DNA from: Psychrosphaera haliotis
GTDB taxonomy: Bacteria > Pseudomonadota > Gammaproteobacteria > Enterobacterales > Alteromonadaceae
Length of the DNA: 64,000 bases
Direction: 5' to 3'
NCBI RefSeq assembly: GCF_039523615.1
Contig: NZ_BAAAFQ010000006.1
Span: forward strand, 124,001 to 188,000
Shown here piece by piece: positions 61,811 through 64,000 of this stretch. Each line of letters starts with the position of its first letter. Position 1 is the stretch's first letter. The notes under the pieces were generated by a model that was not told the origin of the DNA, ran no database searches, and saw only the letters and a list, made by a program, of their open reading frames with translations. The position numbers were made by a program, and so were the translations under genes.

Positions 61811-62989
61811 CTAACCTTTTTTCGCCAATGGATTAAATGATAATTTATCTAGTTGGTATTTATCATTCCAAACGTCCAGTACATCTTTTAAAAGCGCATG
61901 ACGCCAAGGTTGTGCAAAGTCTGGTAGCTCTTGCCCCGGCACTTTCCAAGTCCATTTAATCCATTGGTTTAATTGTTTTTTAGTTGCTAATAACGGCAGT
62001 GGAACATTATGCTTTTCACTCGCCTCAGCAGCTAATTGTTTAAGTAATTTAAACGCCTGTTTATATTCAGGAAAGTCCGTCAATCTAGGTATGACTGCTG
62101 GACAGTCTTCAAGTTCAACTTGTTTGCCCTTCTCAATACATTCTAAGAGTGCCTTGCCATGTATACGAATTTCACTCGCGTGAATGTCCGGGATGTTTTT
62201 AAGACTAGCTAAGTCGCTAGGCCTGCGCTGACACAAAACAAAAAGAGTTGCGTCTTTGACTACAAAACCTAATGCTAGGTTTTTCTTGATGGCCACTTCA
62301 TAACGCCATTCTGTTAGCTCTTTTAATACTGCTAATTCACGTCGTTTTAATTGCCAAGCATTACCAAAGTCTTGATAAAGCTCCGCTGGAATTTTGTCTT
62401 TGCGTTTTTGCTCTACTTTTAACTCAGCTTCAATCAAATTGTACTGGTCTAAATTTCTTGATATCAGCTCATCATTAAATGCATGATACAAAGGAAGAAG
62501 GTATTTGACATCGTTCGCGGCATAATGCAATTGCGTTTTTTCTAACGGTCGCTTTAGCCAGTTAGTTCGTGCTTCGCCTTTGTCTAAAACAGTGCCCGTT
62601 GTTTTTTCAACCGCCGCTCCAAACCCCAAAACAGCACCATCATTCAAAAACTGACCCGCAATTTGAGTATCAAAAAGTGGTTGTGGTAGTCGACCTGAAT
62701 ATACTTTAAAAACTTCTAAGTCTTCGTGGCAAGAATGCAAAACTTTAACAATATTTTTATTCGTTAGGAGTTCCCAGAATGGTTCTAAATCTAGGTCAAC
62801 AAGAGGGTCAATTAATACTAAGTCTTTGCCGTCATAAGCTTGTATTAGGCCCAACTGGGCATAGAAAGTGCGAGTACGGACAAACTCTGTATCTAATGCT
62901 AAAACCGACGCTTTAGCTGCTTGAGCACAGAACGCATTAAGCTCAACTTGGGAATCAATATATTGATATTCGGATTGTGAGTCATTCAC
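61811..62989 (-). CDS. rnd: Ribonuclease D
   Basis: About 392 residues. The DEDD exonuclease motifs are VLALDTEFVRTRTFYAQLG (Exo I), VLHSCHEDLEVF (Exo II) and LHYAANDVKYLLPLY (Exo III); HRDC domains follow from about residue 215. It trims tRNA and small RNA 3' ends. The start is uncertain: GTG at 62989 is used because it follows a weak AAGAG, but GTG at 63001 and TTG at 63013 are also in frame. The TTG falls in the T-run of the fadD terminator and is unlikely. Confidence 0.92.
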   Translation of the reverse strand: MNDSQSEYQYIDSQVELNAFCAQAAKASVLALDTEFVRTRTFYAQLGLIQAYDGKDLVLIDPLVDLDLEPFWELLTNKNIVKVLHSCHEDLEVFKVYSGRLPQPLFDTQIAGQFLNDGAVLGFGAAVEKTTGTVLDKGEARTNWLKRPLEKTQLHYAANDVKYLLPLYHAFNDELISRNLDQYNLIEAELKVEQKRKDKIPAELYQDFGNAWQLKRRELAVLKELTEWRYEVAIKKNLALGFVVKDATLFVLCQRRPSDLASLKNIPDIHASEIRIHGKALLECIEKGKQVELEDCPAVIPRLTDFPEYKQAFKLLKQLAAEASEKHNVPLPLLATKKQLNQWIKWTWKVPGQELPDFAQPWRHALLKDVLDVWNDKYQLDKLSFNPLAKKG

Positions 62990-63011
62990 TATTTTATTCA
63001 CTCTTAAAAAC

Positions 63012-63038
63012 AAAAAAAGCCGACCTCAGTCAGCTTTT
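63012..63038 (-). terminator. Intrinsic terminator after fadD
   Basis: On the minus strand AAAGCTGAC, loop TGAG, GTCGGCTTT, then more T (stem 63016-63024 with 63029-63037, one G-U pair). It ends fadD before rnd. Confidence 0.82.
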
Positions 63039-63056
63039 ATTTAATCAAAGATAAGA

Positions 63057-64000
63057 TTAATCTTTAAGCATACGACGTAAGATCTTACCAACATTAGACT
63101 TTGGTAATTCATCACGGAATTCTACCAGTTTAGGAACTTTATATCCTGTTAATCTTTCACGACAATGATCGATTACCTGTTGCTCCGTCAAGTTAGGATC
63201 TTTTCTTACCACAAAAATCTTAACAACTTCACCTGATACTTCATGAGGAATGCCAATAGCAGCTGCTTCTAGAACACCTTCATGAGTAACAACTTCGTCT
63301 TCAATTTCATTAGGGAATACGTTGAAGCCAGATACTAAAATCATGTCTTTTTTACGGTCAACTATATAAAGTAAACCATCTTCATCGATTTTGGCAATGT
63401 CACCAGTTGCTAACCAACCGTCATTGAGTACTTCAGCCGTTGCTTCCGCGCGACCTAAGTAACCTCTCATAACTTGAGGACCTTTAACTAATAGTTCACC
63501 TGGTTCGCCTGCTTTAACGTCTTCGCCATCTTCGCCAATTAAGCGAACATCCGTTGAAGGTACAGCAACACCAATACTGCCAGTGTATTTACCTGTATCA
63601 AATGGTACAAACGATACCACTGGAGAGCACTCAGTAAGTCCATAACCTTCTAGTAGGTCACAACCTGTAACACTTAACCAACGTTCGGCAACAGCACGCT
63701 GTACAGCCATACCGCCACCAATACTAAGATTTAATGACGAAAAGTCTAATTCAGAAAACCCTGGTGTGTTCAGCAAACCATTAAATAGAGTATTAACGCC
63801 ACTGATTGCGGTGAATTTAACTTTACTTAGTTCCTTAACAAAACCAGGCATATCTCTAGGGTTGGTAATAAGTACATTGGTACCACCAAACTTTAAGAAC
63901 AGCAGGCAGTTAGCTGTTAGTGCAAAGATATGATAAAGAGGTAAAGCGGTAATAATCGTATCTTTACCCTCTTCTAAACAAGGGCCTAATAATGCAGATA
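63057..64000 (-). CDS. fadD: Long-chain acyl-CoA synthetase, C-terminal part (cut by window edge)
   Basis: The frame is open to the right edge, giving the last 313 residues. An internal Met at 63851 is not the start, because TALPLYHIFALTANCLLFLK and GGTNVLITNPRD upstream of it are FadD sequence. Adenylation motifs visible are EGYGLTECSPVVSFVP, DRKKDMILVSGFNVFPNEIE and the catalytic lysine in LPKSNVGKILRR. It activates exogenous fatty acids with ATP and CoA at the inner membrane for beta-oxidation. The fadD-rnd order matches E. coli. Confidence 0.95.
   Translation of the reverse strand, partial: SALLGPCLEEGKDTIITALPLYHIFALTANCLLFLKFGGTNVLITNPRDMPGFVKELSKVKFTAISGVNTLFNGLLNTPGFSELDFSSLNLSIGGGMAVQRAVAERWLSVTGCDLLEGYGLTECSPVVSFVPFDTGKYTGSIGVAVPSTDVRLIGEDGEDVKAGEPGELLVKGPQVMRGYLGRAEATAEVLNDGWLATGDIAKIDEDGLLYIVDRKKDMILVSGFNVFPNEIEDEVVTHEGVLEAAAIGIPHEVSGEVVKIFVVRKDPNLTEQQVIDHCRERLTGYKVPKLVEFRDELPKSNVGKILRRMLKD

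Noticed and set aside
63057..63851. fadD as a complete short 264-residue gene
   Set aside because: The frame continues to the window edge with FadD sequence before the internal Met, so the gene is cut by the window and not truncated.

Overview
The window is about 64 kb of ordinary, densely coding gammaproteobacterial chromosome. The proteins look most like those of marine Alteromonadales (the Colwellia, Thalassotalea, Psychrosphaera, Pseudoalteromonas neighbourhood): Na+-type PomA/PomB motor proteins, a secreted S8 protease with paired PPC domains, AT-rich intergenic DNA, and the frr-uppS-cdsA-ispC-rseP order instead of the E. coli order with ispC next to frr. The species is inferred from protein likeness only. 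I see no insertion sequence, prophage, CRISPR array, integrase or defence cassette.

Layout. 1-3.3 kb: start of polB (-), then yfcA and a compact + strand string priC, histone-deacetylase-like gene, comFB-like gene, ybaM. 3.3-6.7 kb (-): secreted S33 alpha/beta hydrolase followed by an ABC-2 ATPase and permease. 7 kb (-): 4.5S SRP RNA. 7.3-11.5 kb: patatin-like lipase, Kef-type antiporter, diguanylate cyclase. 11.6-32.6 kb (-): the large rpsB-tsf-pyrH-frr-uppS-cdsA-ispC-rseP-bamA-skp-lpxD-fabZ-lpxA-lpxB-rnhB-dnaE-accA-tilS block joining translation, isoprenoid and phospholipid synthesis, outer-membrane assembly, lipid A synthesis, replication and tRNA modification. 32.9-37.6 kb (+): map, glnD, dapD and a DUF3820 gene. 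37.9-40.3 kb (+): exported subtilase, convergent with a predicted exported zinc peptidase that sits directly behind nlpI. 42.8-51.9 kb (-): the metY(tRNA-fMet)-rimP-nusA-infB-rbfA-truB-rpsO-pnp block, with nlpI after pnp. 52.2-59.9 kb: cysteine-synthase-like gene, thiI, pomAB, and the xseB-ispA-dxs operon. 60-64 kb (-): fadD (cut by the window edge), rnd, ycgL, mltB, ycgN.

The genes mostly serve growth functions. Many gene ends carry clear intrinsic terminators, several of them inside long co-directional blocks (rpsB/tsf, frr/uppS, skp/lpxD, metY/rimP, infB/rbfA, rpsO/pnp), so these blocks are probably partly attenuated. About a quarter of genes start with TTG or GTG.

No wholly new multi-gene system is evident. 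The best candidates for something under-described are the nlpI-linked zinc peptidase (40342-42632), the hydrolase-ABC exporter operon (3357-6730), and the HDAC/ComFB pair placed between priC and ybaM (1229-3266).
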